DNA from: Trichoplax adhaerens
Lineage: Eukaryota > Placozoa > Uniplacotomia > Trichoplacea > Trichoplacidae
NCBI RefSeq assembly: GCF_000150275.1
Contig: NW_002060946.1
Location: forward strand, 3,819,035 to 3,883,034
Length of the DNA: 64,000 nt
Direction of reading: 5' to 3'
How positions within the stretch are numbered: the first letter of the stretch is position 1; every line of letters starts with the position of its first letter. The translations under genes and the position numbers were made by a program. The notes beneath the pieces were generated by a model, which was not told the origin of the DNA, did not search any database, and saw only the letters and a program-made list of their open reading frames with translations. Below, one piece after another: positions 36,119-51,064 of this stretch.

Positions 36119-38415
36119 ATAGAACAGAGTTCTGATTGATTTTAAACTAATCATGTCGATCAATATGATACCATAAATTTCTTACTACTCCAAACAAGTG
36201 CAGTATTTGCTGTTATCTAACGCATCTTTTGTTCATTCACAGGCTGATATGTATACCTTAAAAATGTTCTAAATAGAACCTATAAATGCAATAATCAATA
36301 GATGATTAACTGCTTCGAGAAAGTATTTAAATTGCAAGTATAGCTATCAAAGAGTATTGTAAAAAACAAAAACCTTTTTAATTTATATACAAAGTATGTA
36401 CGTGCAGTGTACAGGATATTCAGTATGCACATTTACAGACGGTATATATATTTATATGCTACTGCGTCGGTTATGTAGTACTTACTATGGACTTAAATAA
36501 TACATACACGAGAATATTTCAAGTTAGCTTTACTGGATATTGCAGAAATACTACATCTTTCATCAAAATTTGTTCCTTTTTCAATATCTTATGTTGCCGT
36601 AAGTGAATAGGAGAAATATATTTTTTATGAATGAAAATATAATAAAATGCATGCACAACTTAATTTCAATTCGTGATTATATACTCGTATTTGCGATAAA
36701 TAAATAGGAATGGTTATTACGACCATACATGGCAAGTAAGATTTAATATAATAGATATTCTAAGCGGTTCATACAATACCGTAACTCACCAGCAACCCCG
36801 CTTTTTCAATATATTGAGATAATTATACTACGCTTTTAAGTCGTAAACTTGGTATTTGGGTCTAATACTATAATAATCTTGAACAAGTTTCAATCATTGA
36901 ATTTCAAAAATGCCAATTTGTTGCTTAAAAAATTTTAAAGTTTCTAGTATTGTCTCGATAAAATCGAATCTGTTATGCCTGGGGATCGTTTTCTTAAGAT
37001 AAGCATATTCTAATTATGGCAGGATACCTAGTCTTAAAATTGAGTTTTGTAAGTGCTTCTTCCAGTACAGGTTTTACGATTTATCGATTGTTTTTCGTCA
37101 ATCCATGCAATAACATTTTTGGAGGTAGTAATGAATTTGTTATAGACCTTGCAATGCTATTGAATAGTAACTAGATGATGATAGACTCAAATTTTCATAA
37201 ACAGAGTCATTTTATTACATTAAGTTATATAAAATGAATAGCTGGTGATCCAATGTAAAAATTATTACAACCGAAAACTTATACAGACTGCCAGTCCAAC
37301 ATTTATGTAGAAAATACCGTATATTATTAATATATACTTGCATAAATAAGCAGGCAAAATATTAGACTATTCTTTTTAAACCAGAATAATTAATCGAATT
37401 ATTAATTACCTCGAAAATATCATACAAAATCATAACAAGCAACATAGTCATTTAACATTACTATCATAATTGCAATATAAACATTTCCTTCATATTCCTT
37501 ACAAGATCGAACATATGCAATGTACTAAATAGTTATAGCCGTAAGCTGTAAAATACATATTCACTGCCGCACGATAAGCCTCAATTAAGTGTAAAAATAT
37601 CTTGGTACTTACATAAGATTATGGATATATTATATTGATACCTTCATATCAAGTCACTTTAGTTATATCTCTCACTATATTATACCTAAGCAACAAGGAT
37701 AATTGATAGTACAGTGTGGATATCTGTCATAAGATATAACTTCTGACCTTCTTAGGTTAGCAACAAGTCTTGACAAATTTTTTAAAGATAAAACAGTATA
37801 TTTTGTAAATATTAATAAACCCAAGTACAAAGATCGCTTCGTATAAATATTGACGATAAAATGTAGTTACAGAAATTAATAATCGCAAGCAACAAAATTT
37901 AGCTCTAGTCACCAAGTTGACCTTTCGTATTATTAGCAACACTACCTTACTGTACGATATCCTGAGGTGAAATGAAATAGTTTTACGAGTATACCATGTC
38001 CTCTACGAAAATATATCCACCCGAATTATTCGTGTTTAAATCTACGTAACCAATTTTTGAAAAGTGAGCTCGCTACAGATCAGATATTAATCATTGACGT
38101 CTAGTATATTTTGGCTTAAATTGAAAAACTAATCGTTTTTATGCCTCAATGACAAGGCGGATAAATATCGATTTAAACCTATGATTCAAGTATCTTAGTT
38201 CATGATGGTGATCATAGTACAGTGTTAAGAGTTCATGATGGATTACTTTTTTACTCATTCAACTGACATAAAATAGACGCAGAATGTTTGCACCTATGTA
38301 TAGGTACATGCACATATACATCGCTATGCTATACTACTAATACACAGGTATTACCAAGAAGATTCATTGCATCTAAAGTGGTAGAAATGCCCTTTATGCA
38401 TTAGTATCCGTAGCA
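36119..38415. other. Convergent spacer between RABIF and rhophilin
   Basis: About 2.3 kb, strongly AT-rich, containing both 3' flanks. No gene, array or RNA gene recognised. Confidence 0.6.
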
Positions 38416-41400
38416 TTAATTATCATCGTTTGCAGATTCTATCGTGATCATAGGTACAGTACTTTGATCATTCGTTGCACTATATGAAATTATCGTCTTT
38501 GATGTCTCTGTTGAAGTTGATGGCGAAATCGTAGAAATTTCATACCGTGTTAATATGGCGTTATCAGTAGTAACAGATGAATTTTCATTTAATTTTTCAG
38601 GTGTTGAAAATTCAATGGTAGTAGTTGTCGTCTCAGCTACTGTGGCCGATATATTATTTCTAACAACACTGGTAGTCTCTTGGTTAGCAAAAGTTTCCTC
38701 GTCCTGAACTATTTTATCATTATTTTCTGGTATTACTTCAGAATCATTATGTAATATGCTCGGGTTATTGGATACTTCATCATTGGTGGCTTTCTCTTTG
38801 TTTAGTTGCTCTTGATATTCGTTTTCGCCCTCATTAACGAATAACCAATCATCAATATTGTCTTCCTCATAGAGGGCATTGTCCCGTATTTCCATTTCAT
38901 ATCGAATATCACTATCTAACCTAGTTCTCCATTTGATATCATTGTGATTTAGATTATCACCATCCTCTTCAGTCTCATCTTCATTTCTTAAGCCATCATT
39001 TTCGTCCATCTCATTGCCGTTGTCGTAGAATTGATGTTCATGGTTATTTTGTTGGTTATCACCATCTTCAGTTAAGTCAGCGCTACAATCATTTTTTGCT
39101 GCCTGCAGTGTACTTACAATTGTAGTTTCATTATTGATAGGCTCGTCATTGGAGACAGTTGTTTCTAGATTGCTGCTATTTTCATCGATCATTGCTCGAG
39201 GTAAAGATATATGATTGGCAATATCTTCCTTGTCATCATGACGGTCAATATGGGATGATTCTTTAATCAGATATGATAATGTTTAATATAAAATTATTAT
39301 TTGAAAAATTATATCATCGTCGCATATATCAAGTTTAAAAATATTATTCTAAATAGATTATCTCACTTTATATCATTATAATTATTACCTTTATCATCAT
39401 TGACAAGATCAATTTCCACTACGACCTGAGGTTCAGAAATCTGTTGTTCACTATCACGTGGAAGCGAATGCAATTCTTCACTTTCTCCGCCTTCCATTTC
39501 CTCAACTTCATCTTGATCGTACTGTCCAGGTTCCTCAGAGGAGATATGGATCTCAACATTAGCTGTAACTTCATTTTCCACGTCATTATTTGAGTTGACA
39601 ACAGCATTGATTTCGTTTTCGACATCTTCATCTTTTGCAACATGCTTAATAACTGCAGGAAGTTCGACCGTTCTAGCATGCAATATCCGCTCTTCTTCGC
39701 CTTCCATTGATATTGTAACATGCACTGGATTTCCAACTTTCCGTTTTGGCTGTGGTAGGGGAGAATCAAATTCGGATGGATTTAAAACTATTCTTGCCAC
39801 GCATAGAACACACTCTTCGTCGCATTGTTCTATAGCTTGCATTAACTCTGGTCCTTTAAGATTTCGTACATTTCGTTCATTTAAACTGATGATGTAGTCA
39901 TCGACATTTAAAGTGTCAACCTTTTTAATATTAGATAAGATGAAATGAATTTTTAATTTAGGACACATTAATTATTAAATGAGATTATAATGTTAGATGC
40001 TAATCTAATCTATTTTCATCGACTAGTAATTACGACGATGTTAAACATGCTTAATAGAGCGTAGAAATGCATATACACCAATAATTAGTATCAGATACTG
40101 GGAGTAATTATTTGTTGACATTGTAGAAAATTCCTTTGATTATTTAGCGCATTACTACGTCGATATATATTATATTTACCAAAAATTTGCTTTCATCCAC
40201 ACGAACGATTCTGGGTGGTGCACTGTTTGACAATTCAAACCCAATAGTTTTATTTGTTAGGGGAATTTCAACGGTTTTAAGGTTTGAAAGTATTGCAGAG
40301 GCACAAAATACGCTTAAAGGGCCCTAAAGATATGCGGATGTTAGATGATTAGTTATGTTACAGTTAAAATAATATCTTAGCTTTAAATCGTTATGGTTTA
40401 TTGCACTAGTATAAGATTTAACAAAGTTTACCAAGGCAGCGAAGAGATCTGCACTACGATCGCTTGACTTGCCAAAGACAGGATGAACACATTGAAATTG
40501 ATTTTGTGAGGCACCTAATAACATTATAAGATGGCTGAATTACTGTACTATCTCTATTTTATAGTGAGGATTAACTAGAAATTCATAACCTTAGAAATTT
40601 AGCAATGTAATAAAAATATTTGTATTTTATTTATCTTAATCTTTAAGAAATTAGATTTGTACAAGATAATAATTTTAATATAATTTAATATCTCATAAAA
40701 AAATGGAACAGAAAAGACTATATTAGCATAAATAGAACATTACCATTAATTTGTGGTGGTATTACAGATGCCAATGATCCATTATTTCGATTCCAGATGG
40801 ACGATATCATATTGACAGATATCTTATGTGATCTTATCAAGATCTATAGATATTCATAGTAATAAAAATCTTTCATCAACTCTTGGCAAGTTATAATTGA
40901 TTTCAGTAATCATTATTTCAGGTGGGATTGTTAGGTTGCAGTACTAGGAAGAATATATGCTGTGCTATACTAGTATCAAAATGGTCTTGGTAATACAAAA
41001 AGTAAAAAATTAAGAGTTTCATGATTTACAGTTAGTGATGGTTGGTTAGCTGATTTTAAAAGTAAAGTAGTTTATATACCTTTTGTAAAGCTTTCATTTG
41101 CTGAAGAAAAATACATCGATCCCGAATTTTCATTGCCATTTTATCTTTATTAATGGCTTCAGTCAAATGAAATTTCGCTAATAGTAATAGGATTAAGAGA
41201 GAAGGTAAGTATATTATACGGAAGAAAGAAAGTGATCTTCTTTACCATTAAACTACCTAAAGCACTTCGCAATAAATGATTTTTTTTCCATAACTCGGGT
41301 GGGCACTTCTCTCCATACATAGATTCTACCACTGCTAAAAACGTTTGAGTGCTCTCCACTTTGGTTGCTAATAAAGTAGTGGTTTTATGGAAAATAATTA

Positions 41401-44400
41401 TTTGATTTACATATATTTACTTTATAAATCTGTAGTATATAAGACTCTTTTGAATAATCATTACTCACAAGTTGTATAATGCATCAAAACTTCGGCTGCA
41501 AAGTGATGAGATACCGCCGTAAATATAGCGGACTTGACCTAGATATGGATAAATTGATCTAAATTACTCAAGAGTACACCAACTTAAATACAGCTCTTAG
41601 CTTTAGGGTAACAATTAACCTCGCTCATTGATCGCCATGATTCAGGTATATACTTTGTACTTGCATCATTTTGCATGAATTCAAATAACTCTTGATAGCA
41701 CTTACCAACCTGACACAGCAATTTGTCATGAGAAAGATTTTTTAGTAATACATATATTTTTATACAATATTTTCTTCGATATCACTACTCAAAAGTCTGA
41801 CTTACAATAGCAGATTCTCTGCAAAGAATAACTTTAGTTCTAATATCGATACTGTCCATCGTGACAGCAATTTTACCGTAATAACATTCTTGAACTTGAG
41901 CCTGTTGAGAATTTGCAATTAAAAACTTACTTATTTGGAGGAAATTGTCCTGTTGATAGTTATCAAAAATCTCTTATATTACCTTTAAAATCTTGATATA
42001 GATTCGCAACATTTTTTCGCTTAAATCAAACGATGCTGCATTTTTAAAGTTTTCCAATAGCATATTGAAGGCGCCTAATTGAGTAATCATATTAATCATC
42101 CAAATTACTTTATCGTTGTTCAGTTAACAACCAAAAGTATGTTAAATAGAATTTAAGTGTAAAGTTATACTGTCGATTAGATTTGACTCGTGGATTCATG
42201 ATTGCTACTACTTTTAAAATATTTTGACAAATTAATTGTATAAGGAAATATTGATATCCATTGAGAGTAAGCTAACCTGCTGCACGTTGATAGTATTGAA
42301 TTGCTGCGTAAATTCCATTAACAGTAACAAAGTTCTAGAAAGAAATCATCGAAAGACGAATCGTAAAACTTTGAGATTAAGTAAATGAGACGTTGTTTAA
42401 TTTTATTCTTAACATTATATTTTTATGAGCACTTATAATGCCTCAAAAATGTACCTGCTTCGAAGCTAACTGAGTAAGTAGTGCCCCAATGTTATACAAA
42501 ATTGATGCCTGTCAAAGATATGGAGAGAATCATGATAATTACATAAAACTATGTATACCTGTTAGTGAAATTCAGATAGAAATTAGCGCTATTTAAGTAC
42601 TTCACTGTCAAGTAGTACTAAATAGATATCTTATACAAGTATTGGGTGACGTAAAAGCTGGTGTAAAAAATATTTACTTTTTCAAAACTTATTGATTTTT
42701 GAATTATTGGCTCGCCATTTAAACAGTCAAACCTGTAGCAAAAAATACGGTAATTTAATATTGAACTACTGAATAATATAAAGATAAAACACTCCTTATT
42801 CTATAAAAATGACAACTCTTAACGGCAAGGTCAATAACACTATACTTTTTACCAGTAAAATTGGATATTGAAAATTTTTCTCATACGAAAAAATCGTTTG
42901 CTAATAAAATATAATTGATTGAAGTATTCAATTAAATTTTTTAGGCCTGCTTCTGATCGTGTCGCTGACAAAGCGTTCTAACATATGAAAGAATATAGTT
43001 TAGTAACGAATTCGTGCCTTGTATTTGAATTATTATGACATTTAAAAATACTATTACAGATCATCGTTCCCTTGGGTTTATTTTAGCTTTATACTTGTAA
43101 CTAATATTTATCAGTTTTATTTCATATAAACAAAATCATTTAGTAGTTGTCTACCTCACGTAATTTCGTAAAAGTTTCAATAGCATCTTCGTATAGATCA
43201 GGGTCTTCATGATAATGATCTCTAATTATATCCTTAGCGGGAAGAAATTAAAGTTAATTTACTGTAGGTACAGATAGTAACAGCATCGAGAAACTACAAT
43301 AAACATATTTTAGCAGATAAATCGCTTGATAGAATTTAACATTCTTTCATCAATCTTTGATCTATATGAAATCTTCGTTATATAACTGTGCTACTGCTAA
43401 AAACATTAACGAAGGTAGTTAACATTAAATTTTTCTATTTTAATATGATCATAATTATTCTATATTTTATAAGATTAGCACCAGTTTAAGTTTTGAATGT
43501 AAAAATCGTAACTAAAACAACATGATCATTCTGTGCGATATACTGCTGTCTTAATTGAAATGTTCGGCAATTGTTCGATTTTAGGTATCATAATCGACTT
43601 TTAATTTTAAATTTGTAAAGTATTTATTTAAATGTTTTTATAACATGATACCTTGAAGGCGAACATAAATTTTATTGGTTTACCAACTTTAAGTCCAAAG
43701 GTAATCATAGGCACCGATCGATGAATGTTGCTAAATGCAATCATGAAAACTTTAAGATTAGGCTACACAATTGTACCTATTTTGAGTTAATTGATTATGC
43801 TAACATAAATTCCGAAAATTATGGCATAATAAATAAAATAGAAACCAGTTAGAAGTATCTGATTAAGTTATTAAGCGACGCTGTAAGTGAAACATTACTA
43901 CTGTAAAAGAATTACCTTTCATTTTGGAAACATATCAAATTGCTATTTAGTGAGCCTAGGTCGTTATGAAGTTTGTTTAATTTTTTAATGTAGTATTTCA
44001 GTTGATGTTGGGTTGTATTCTTAATATACTTGTCTTTGGTAGCACTGAAAAGTGAAAAAAATATCATTAAGTATATATAATTCTGTCGTAATTTAAATAC
44101 ATCAATAAGCTATTAGCAAAAATAATCTAAATGCTAGATTGTAGCGATGTTAACTTCCTAAAATTCTTCTACAGCTGTACTTATAGGAGAAAATAACCCG
44201 ATAAATGATATCGTACTGTTACAGTATTTCAAAGTCTACGTTACGTTAAATTTTAAATCGCTATAGGCTTTCTCGATTTCATGTACTTACTGTACTAGTA
44301 TATATTTTGTAGATGGTATTACTATAAATCGCACGAATTATGAAATGTTCTAACTTTACGTACACACTTTATATTATTTTATATAGTTGAATAAATTTTA

Positions 44401-47068
44401 CATTAATATATAGAATATATATTGAAAGTATAAAACAAGGACATAAAATACAGTATCTGTTATAAATGTTAGGGTTAGCAACATGAGCGACATAATAATT
44501 GATGCTGCATCTTATGAAGTAATTCCTGCAGCTAAAATTTAAGATTAATACATTCATGGAATAGATTCAACAGTTGTATCAATGAATATGACGAGTTAAT
44601 AGTATTAAAGATTGATTGATGGCAGAAGAATGAGACGTTTTCTTAAATGTTTTAACGTGGAAATTGCTACGATCTTAAAATTTTTCGTAGATTATAAGTT
44701 ACTGTGGATTAATGTACATATGTAGTTTTTGAATTTTTTAGGTATGGAGCGATTGTACGCATACTGTATAGTGTATACGAGTTTAAATTGTTAAGACGTC
44801 ATAGTCATAGTTGCATAGGTGTGCAGCTAGTTATAAATAATTAAGAGAATATAATTATAAAGTCCTATTGGAGTTTAAGCAAATATGCTATCGCTACGGA
44901 TAGAAATTTGTTCCTATTCTGTTAAAGTATCAAATCACATAGTAGGATTAACTGTCCTTATTATTTTGTAACGAAATCAACTAGTTTATATGTGTATTGA
45001 TATTGTGCATTAATGAAAATTATTCATTGTATCATGGCTTGTCTTTCATGAAATGTTTAACTAATTAATTGTGGGGATAAAATGGAAAGTAGTGAACTGT
45101 TAATAGCGGATTGTATTTTCTATCTAAAAATCTTTTATGATAATTAAATGGTTGCAGAATAAAGAGTTTTATCGTCTCGATGTCCAAATTATTGAAATCG
45201 ATTGAAATTTACAATGGTAGGCTTATCAATAAGTGAAAAATCGAGTTATGGGAATTGTTCGTGTTATGATTGAAATGAATCATACCTTGCAAAGGGGATA
45301 AAGTAGAAAAAATAAAGTAAATGTAGCAGCAATAATTTGAATAAGATTAACATATTCTCGTGATGAAAGGTGGCGTATCGCTATAAAATTGATCCTGATT
45401 AAAATGATATTGGTGCGTGGTATTATTCCTATTTGTATCCTGCCGAAGTGATCAATTTACCCATAAAAGATTAAAAAAAGGAAAATAATCCAAAAATTTC
45501 ATAAAGACTATGAGATTAGTTAAAAGATACGGTACAGTAGTAGTTAATTAATCTGATGTGCTAATTGGAAATTTGACTATTTTGTATATTTTAAAATAAA
45601 GGAACCTCTACCTACAGCACTCAACTATAGCGTTCCATCAAGGAAAATTTCATGTATTAGTTTATAAATTGGATTGTCTTAATTTAAAAGTATCTTTTAT
45701 CTATAGGGTTCTGTCAATTAAATTTTGAAGCTCTAGTTAATAAATAATCCAATTATTTAATTATTAGAATGTCTTTACGGGTGACGTTCGATTAGTTAAC
45801 TAGACCTGATATGGTAGTTGATGAATCTGATTATTTAAATTTATTAAAATGAAACGTACCATTAGCGGTAGCGTTACATCAAGCGAATCATTTTACTAGC
45901 TAAGATGAAAATACTGCAGTAAAATATTATAAACCAGGATACCGGGCTTCTACTAAAGTGCGTAAATTAAAATTTAAGTATAAGTATCTAGAAATACTAT
46001 AAAGCTACAATTAGAATAGTTGCTTACATGATACTATAATAGAATGACGTAGCATGTTCTAAGTCCACTTAATACTTTTATGAGATTCGAAAATTGAGAT
46101 GTTTCTTTCTTATGGCCTTAAGTGTTCGATCGATAACAGTAAGCTACTGAAAGTTGTTTAGATCGTCTATTGCTAACTGTTTACATAAAATAATTTTAAA
46201 ATAAATAATTAGAGCGACGCTGTATTTCAACTGCATTGTGAATATTTACAGTATGTCAATGTGGTCGTTTACCGTTAAATAAGGAAGATTCGAAAAAAAA
46301 GATGACAAATTAATCATGTTACCTAGACAGTAGAATTAACTCGGTAATGAACATGAATTTCAGTTAAAGCGCATAGTTCGGCAGTAGATCAATGGTTGTT
46401 TACATCATACCAGCACCGTAGATTTATTAAATTGGTATTCAGATTAAAAATATAAAAAAAGCTGTATTCATGATATGGAAAAGTCGATAGTTAAAAAAGG
46501 GGAAATTTCTCAACTTAAAAATAAAGCTGTAGGCACAGTAATATCATTTTAGTAGTGTACCCCCGTACGGGAGATTCATTAAAATATTCCAGACCGTATT
46601 CAAATAAATAAATGGTTATAAAGGATGTTGTAATTGTAATTTGAAAATCAGGTGATGAGCTTAAAATAAGTTTATACTGGTTTAACGCAGAGTCTAGTAC
46701 AATAGTAAAAGACTTTAGACAAAATGGATGACTATCTGCTTCTTATGAATGGAATGGCACACAATCACAGTAAGTTTCAATTGATGTAATGATGGGATCA
46801 ATATTAACACTAACTGTTCAGTAATTCGATTTTACCTTATTAAATTTTCTGCTCCTCCGCGTAATAGCATTGTACGAGCAATTTGGTTATGCAGGTTTAT
46901 TCTTTTGATAAATAATCGTTCGGCATTAATTCGCATAGGGGTGTTAACATTATCATCTTCTTTCTCCCCTTGATGATTTTTACCATTGGATGAATTAACC
47001 ATATGTTTACTATTACGATAGCTGTCTTTGGCATTGCTATCTTTTGAACTACTGCCAATTAGACTCAT
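38416..47068 (-). CDS. RHPN: Rhophilin, Rho-effector scaffold (HR1-BRO1-PDZ) with long acidic tail
   Basis: Nineteen exons on the minus strand join exactly in frame to 1,016 residues: 46836-47068, 43916-44044, 43652-43730, 43155-43232, 42853-42977, 42678-42732, 42455-42508, 42277-42334, 41983-42074, 41806-41901, 41620-41709, 41469-41538, 41257-41367, 41080-41177, 40744-40822, 40432-40514, 40180-40323, 39389-39920, 38416-39260. Domains: HR1/Rho-binding around 60-120 (LHNQIARTMLLRGGAENL); BRO1 around 125-470 (RSEAGLKNLIEYFNQLYF, SILYNIGALLTQLA, RAAGAFNMLLENF, AQVQECYYGKI); GPLSVF linker at 511; PDZ around 525-605 (TIGFELSN, VDDYIISLN). Human rhophilins have the same order and motifs but only about 670-695 residues. 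The extra ~400 C-terminal residues are acidic and Ser/Thr/Asn-rich. The last junction (DK/ES) rests on phase and an open frame, so is less sure. The start is the first in-frame ATG; a stop lies 30 codons upstream. The first intron is about 2.8 kb. Confidence 0.95.
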
Positions 47069-49171
47069 TTTGGCTTGTATTTTCTTACTGTTGATTACCA
47101 ATGTAAATACTTTGGTAATAGTTAATGTTAGAGCAAAGAGTTTATCCAATTACTCATTCACTTTCCAAATAGTAACGATATTGCCAATCATACGACAATT
47201 CGTGTATGAATATGGTGGAATTTTTGCAAGTTTTATCCAAGAAGTTGGAATTAATGCTCCGTCTTGTGTTGAAGTTTAAATCCAGGATCTTTCAACGATT
47301 ATGATTACAAAGAATATTCAATTAATGGAGTTGTTTGATCTAGGAGTATGGACTAACCACTGTTTGTAAAAACTTTATAAGATTTCTTTTTGGACTCAGA
47401 TATTCCACTTAATTATACTGGTACACATAAGTGTAGCTGTTTTACCTTGTTGTCTGTTTCCTTGTAATATTTTGTATTCGTCTCACGAACTGAAATATAG
47501 AAAAAGTTATGATTATTTATTTTGATTGTCTAGAGATGATGAAGATGCAGTCATTTTCAATATTATAAGGTTAAGGATATTAAAAAACTCGCTACTATAG
47601 AATTGCTATGATTGGAACAAAGCACCTAAGTGAGGGCTAGGGTAAATCAACTACTTCCGAATTGAAGGATTAGCTATTGGTCTGAGCATATTCAATACAA
47701 ATAAATTTATCAATACCTCTTTTTACCGTTAATAATTTTTAATTGGGTTAATTAGTTATGCAGTATTTTGTAGCGATGAACATACTGTGTTCTCGATCGA
47801 CAGTTTAATAATGACGATAGTGATAGCAAGAAGTTGATGGTTAATCGTTTTAAGTGAAAAAATAACAACTTTGATTCTGCTTTCTACTTTAAAGTCTAGA
47901 ATTACAAATAGAATTTTGCCTTTTCTCATCACATGATCCTATGCTGATAATACGTTGAAATTTATATCTCTAAGTACATTAGTCATGATCTAGGGAGCTG
48001 ACCTGAAAATAAAAGATATCAAATAGGCGCAAAATAGCAACTAACTTGTATTAATCTTGATCGGTGTTGAGTAATAGCGACAGTCTGGGCATTAAAATTT
48101 TGAGGAAAAGTCAAGTTGTATGACGTGTGTTTTGATGCAACATTCCTTTATTACATTGCTATATACTAAAATGGCGCATAATATAATATGGTACAATGTG
48201 ATTTTTTCTGTCATAGGCGTGTTTAATTAATTATCGCGTCGCAATCCATGCTGTGGCTAGAGTCAGAACTGGCACGATATGGCCATTGGTAGAGAAAAAT
48301 GGCGAACCGTGTTGTTCTCCATGGCTCTATTAGGTATAGATCATCGTTATTGAAGTGTTAACTGGTAAATTTGGTTGTATACAAAGCCTGTACTCTGACT
48401 ATAATATTACAGTGTACATTTTGGGGAGGGCTACAAAAAAGCTAAAGGATAATACGCGGGGATAATAAGGTAAATAAATAAGAATAAAAAATGATCAAAA
48501 TGAACAGCCAGTCATGAGGGCTGAAAAGAAGGCAAGTTAAGCGATTACTGTCCCAATTTAAAGTGTTGATAAATAATATGGAATTATTGTTGTATGTTTT
48601 AAATCAATGTATAGGGTCTAATCTATGTACTGGAATATAGAAACCAAGCGTTGAATCGACAGTATGACTAGCTAAATTGTTGAAAAATCAAAACTGATCT
48701 ATACTGTATGTCATAGCTGCCGTATAAATGGGATACTACAGTTAGTGGCCAGGGTGAAAATAATCTGTTCTATCCAAGCCATCATTGAATCTCCGCTTGT
48801 ATCGTTAGCGCTAGGCGTAATGTGATCGATTAATAAACACACGTTATGATTGGCGTGTATGTCGGTGATCGATCGAAATCGATTATCGTAGTCATCGTTT
48901 ACGATAGCTTTGTCCTATCTATTTCTACGGTAACCTGTAACTATAAATTGGATCGTATTGCAATTCAATCTATAGCCATGCATATCTAGTTCCGATAAGC
49001 TATTCAATATTATTTATCATCAGCGGTTACAATGACAACGATCAAGATAACATTGATTTAGTTAGTATAGTATAACCAATCGATCCAACCGCACGCTGCA
49101 TGGAAAGGTTTCCCCCCTAATAAAAGAATATCAACCCGGAGTATGCAAACGATCGATCAAGTTGATTTTCC

Positions 49172-49191
49172 TTTTTTTTTGGGGGGGGGGG
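49172..49191. repeat. Poly-T then poly-G tract
   Basis: Nine T are followed directly by eleven G. A similar G-tract, broken by CT, lies at 49474-49494. Such runs are rare in AT-rich DNA and could form G-quadruplex-like structures. Confidence 0.85.
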
Positions 49192-49473
49192 TTAGAATAT
49201 TATCGTTGCGTTGATTGAACTAGGCGTAAGTATCCTTGAAGCCGTTAAAATTAATCATTGGACTATAGTCACGTCGTCATCACTTACCGTTATGATTTGG
49301 AAATGAATTTCAACCCGCTTGCAGTTGAACGAATGATAATATCAGGTTGGCCAGGGTGATCGTATTAAGCTCTGGAAATTTAGTAATAATGTCGAAAGAA
49401 TCAATCGGAGATGGAGAACGTTAACATAATATTGAATCGGAAAACGTTGACCATGTTTGTCTATTGGTACATA

Positions 49474-49494
49474 GGGGGGGGGGGGCTGGGGGGG
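49474..49494. repeat. Interrupted poly-G tract
   Basis: Twelve G, then CT, then seven G. Together with the tract at 49181 it flags an unusual local composition. Length is prone to assembly or sequencing error. Confidence 0.85.
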
Positions 49495-51064
49495 TTACAA
49501 GAATGTCATTCCAGCCACCCGTGAGGATTTGCGTTAAAGTGTACTCGATCCAGCGGGTTTAGCGCTGGATACGTCCAAGGTAAATAGTCACTTGGGGGTG
49601 CTACTGTACTCTACTAGTGTATCGGATAGTACTGCACGCGTTGCGTGCGTGCGGGCATGCGGTGGTCAAACCTGTGTTAACACGTAGGGAATGGACGCCC
49701 ATCAGGCAGCGCAGTACTTCACTAATCTTCTCTCTACTCTACGTGTCCATGATCAGGCAGTATGCAATGGCGTCCAGACCACTGTCTCTTTTTCGACCTG
49801 TCTGTACACTAGACTAGTAGACATGGACAACATGGAAACAATTTTCCTTTTGTCATCATCATTGTGTAATAGCTGGTCAGCGATGATGTAACTCGCTATG
49901 GGCTGGTCTGCCACGCCTAGCTGCATGCATATTTAAAGTCATATTCACTTTGTTAAACAACGTTACTTGTTTACGCTGCTTGGTTAATTAATTAAGCCCC
50001 TGTGTAGTTTTGTCAATGGATAAGCCCACCATATTGGAGGTAGACGTATACCACGTATTAATTACTGTAGCATGATTGTCTTACTTATCCACTAGGATAA
50101 CTAGACATCAAGTAGAATGCGCATGATGCCACTCCAGTTTTCCATGGAGATTAGTTTACTTAATATTGTTCGTTAATAAACCGTACGCTATTATCTTGCA
50201 ACAATACTTTATTGACAATATGGATAGCTTGTGACTGTCGTACAGTATTACCACCTTCTACAACGATTGAATAGACACTACAGTAATATCACTTTTTTGC
50301 TACTACCTTGTCATCATTAAAATCCAATAGGACGCTAATTATTGGATATACGTCGTATACTGCAATCTTTTTATGTTTCTTCGTTTAGGATAGTATTTTA
50401 TTTTTGCTACATGAACTACTGTCGACTGTTATTTATCTTCGTTTCATCGTTGAATTGAATCCTGGGATAATTTTCTTCAAAAAGAGTCCTATTGATGCGC
50501 AATGCCAGTAGGCTATCATGAGCTCTTTGAATTTGGCTGCAGTACCGTAAGAAAAATGGTGTCTGTTCTGATGATAGACAATACTATTGTTGTCATTTAC
50601 GCGTAGAATCATTTTTTTCAGTTGACATCCCATAATATTATGCATACGTAATACTCTACAAACGGCACAAATCTTTGAGGAAACCAGTGATGTAAAGCCA
50701 ATCAAAATAAGGAGAAATAATCCTTAAAAACAAACAATAATTATAATTCAATAAATAACTAGTGTTGCCGCGTCTCGTATATTGGAATTGCATCGTGCAA
50801 ATGGCTGATGATTCGCCAGTCAAATGCAGTCCTATGCTGTCCTATGGACGACTAAAATTTCTAGTAGTCCATGATTGTACACTATACCGTTGATCAATCG
50901 ATTTATAGACTATGTATAACATAGGAGACTGGGATTTCAAGATCATTTCTGATTTTATTTTTGGCGTCGTTTGCAGAGGCAGAGCTTAGCTGCAACTTTA
51001 TTATGGTGATGATGTACATCATACAATAGTGTACAGTAGACTGTACAGTGCAGTAGTGTATTTT

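Noticed and set aside
39419-39897. Frames of 116 (minus) and 100 (plus) codons
   Set aside because: Other-frame shadows of the rhophilin exon at 39389-39920.
47069-47149. Longer rhophilin N-terminus starting at 47149
   Set aside because: The codon there is TTG and no in-frame ATG occurs before the stop upstream; the ATG at 47068 is used.
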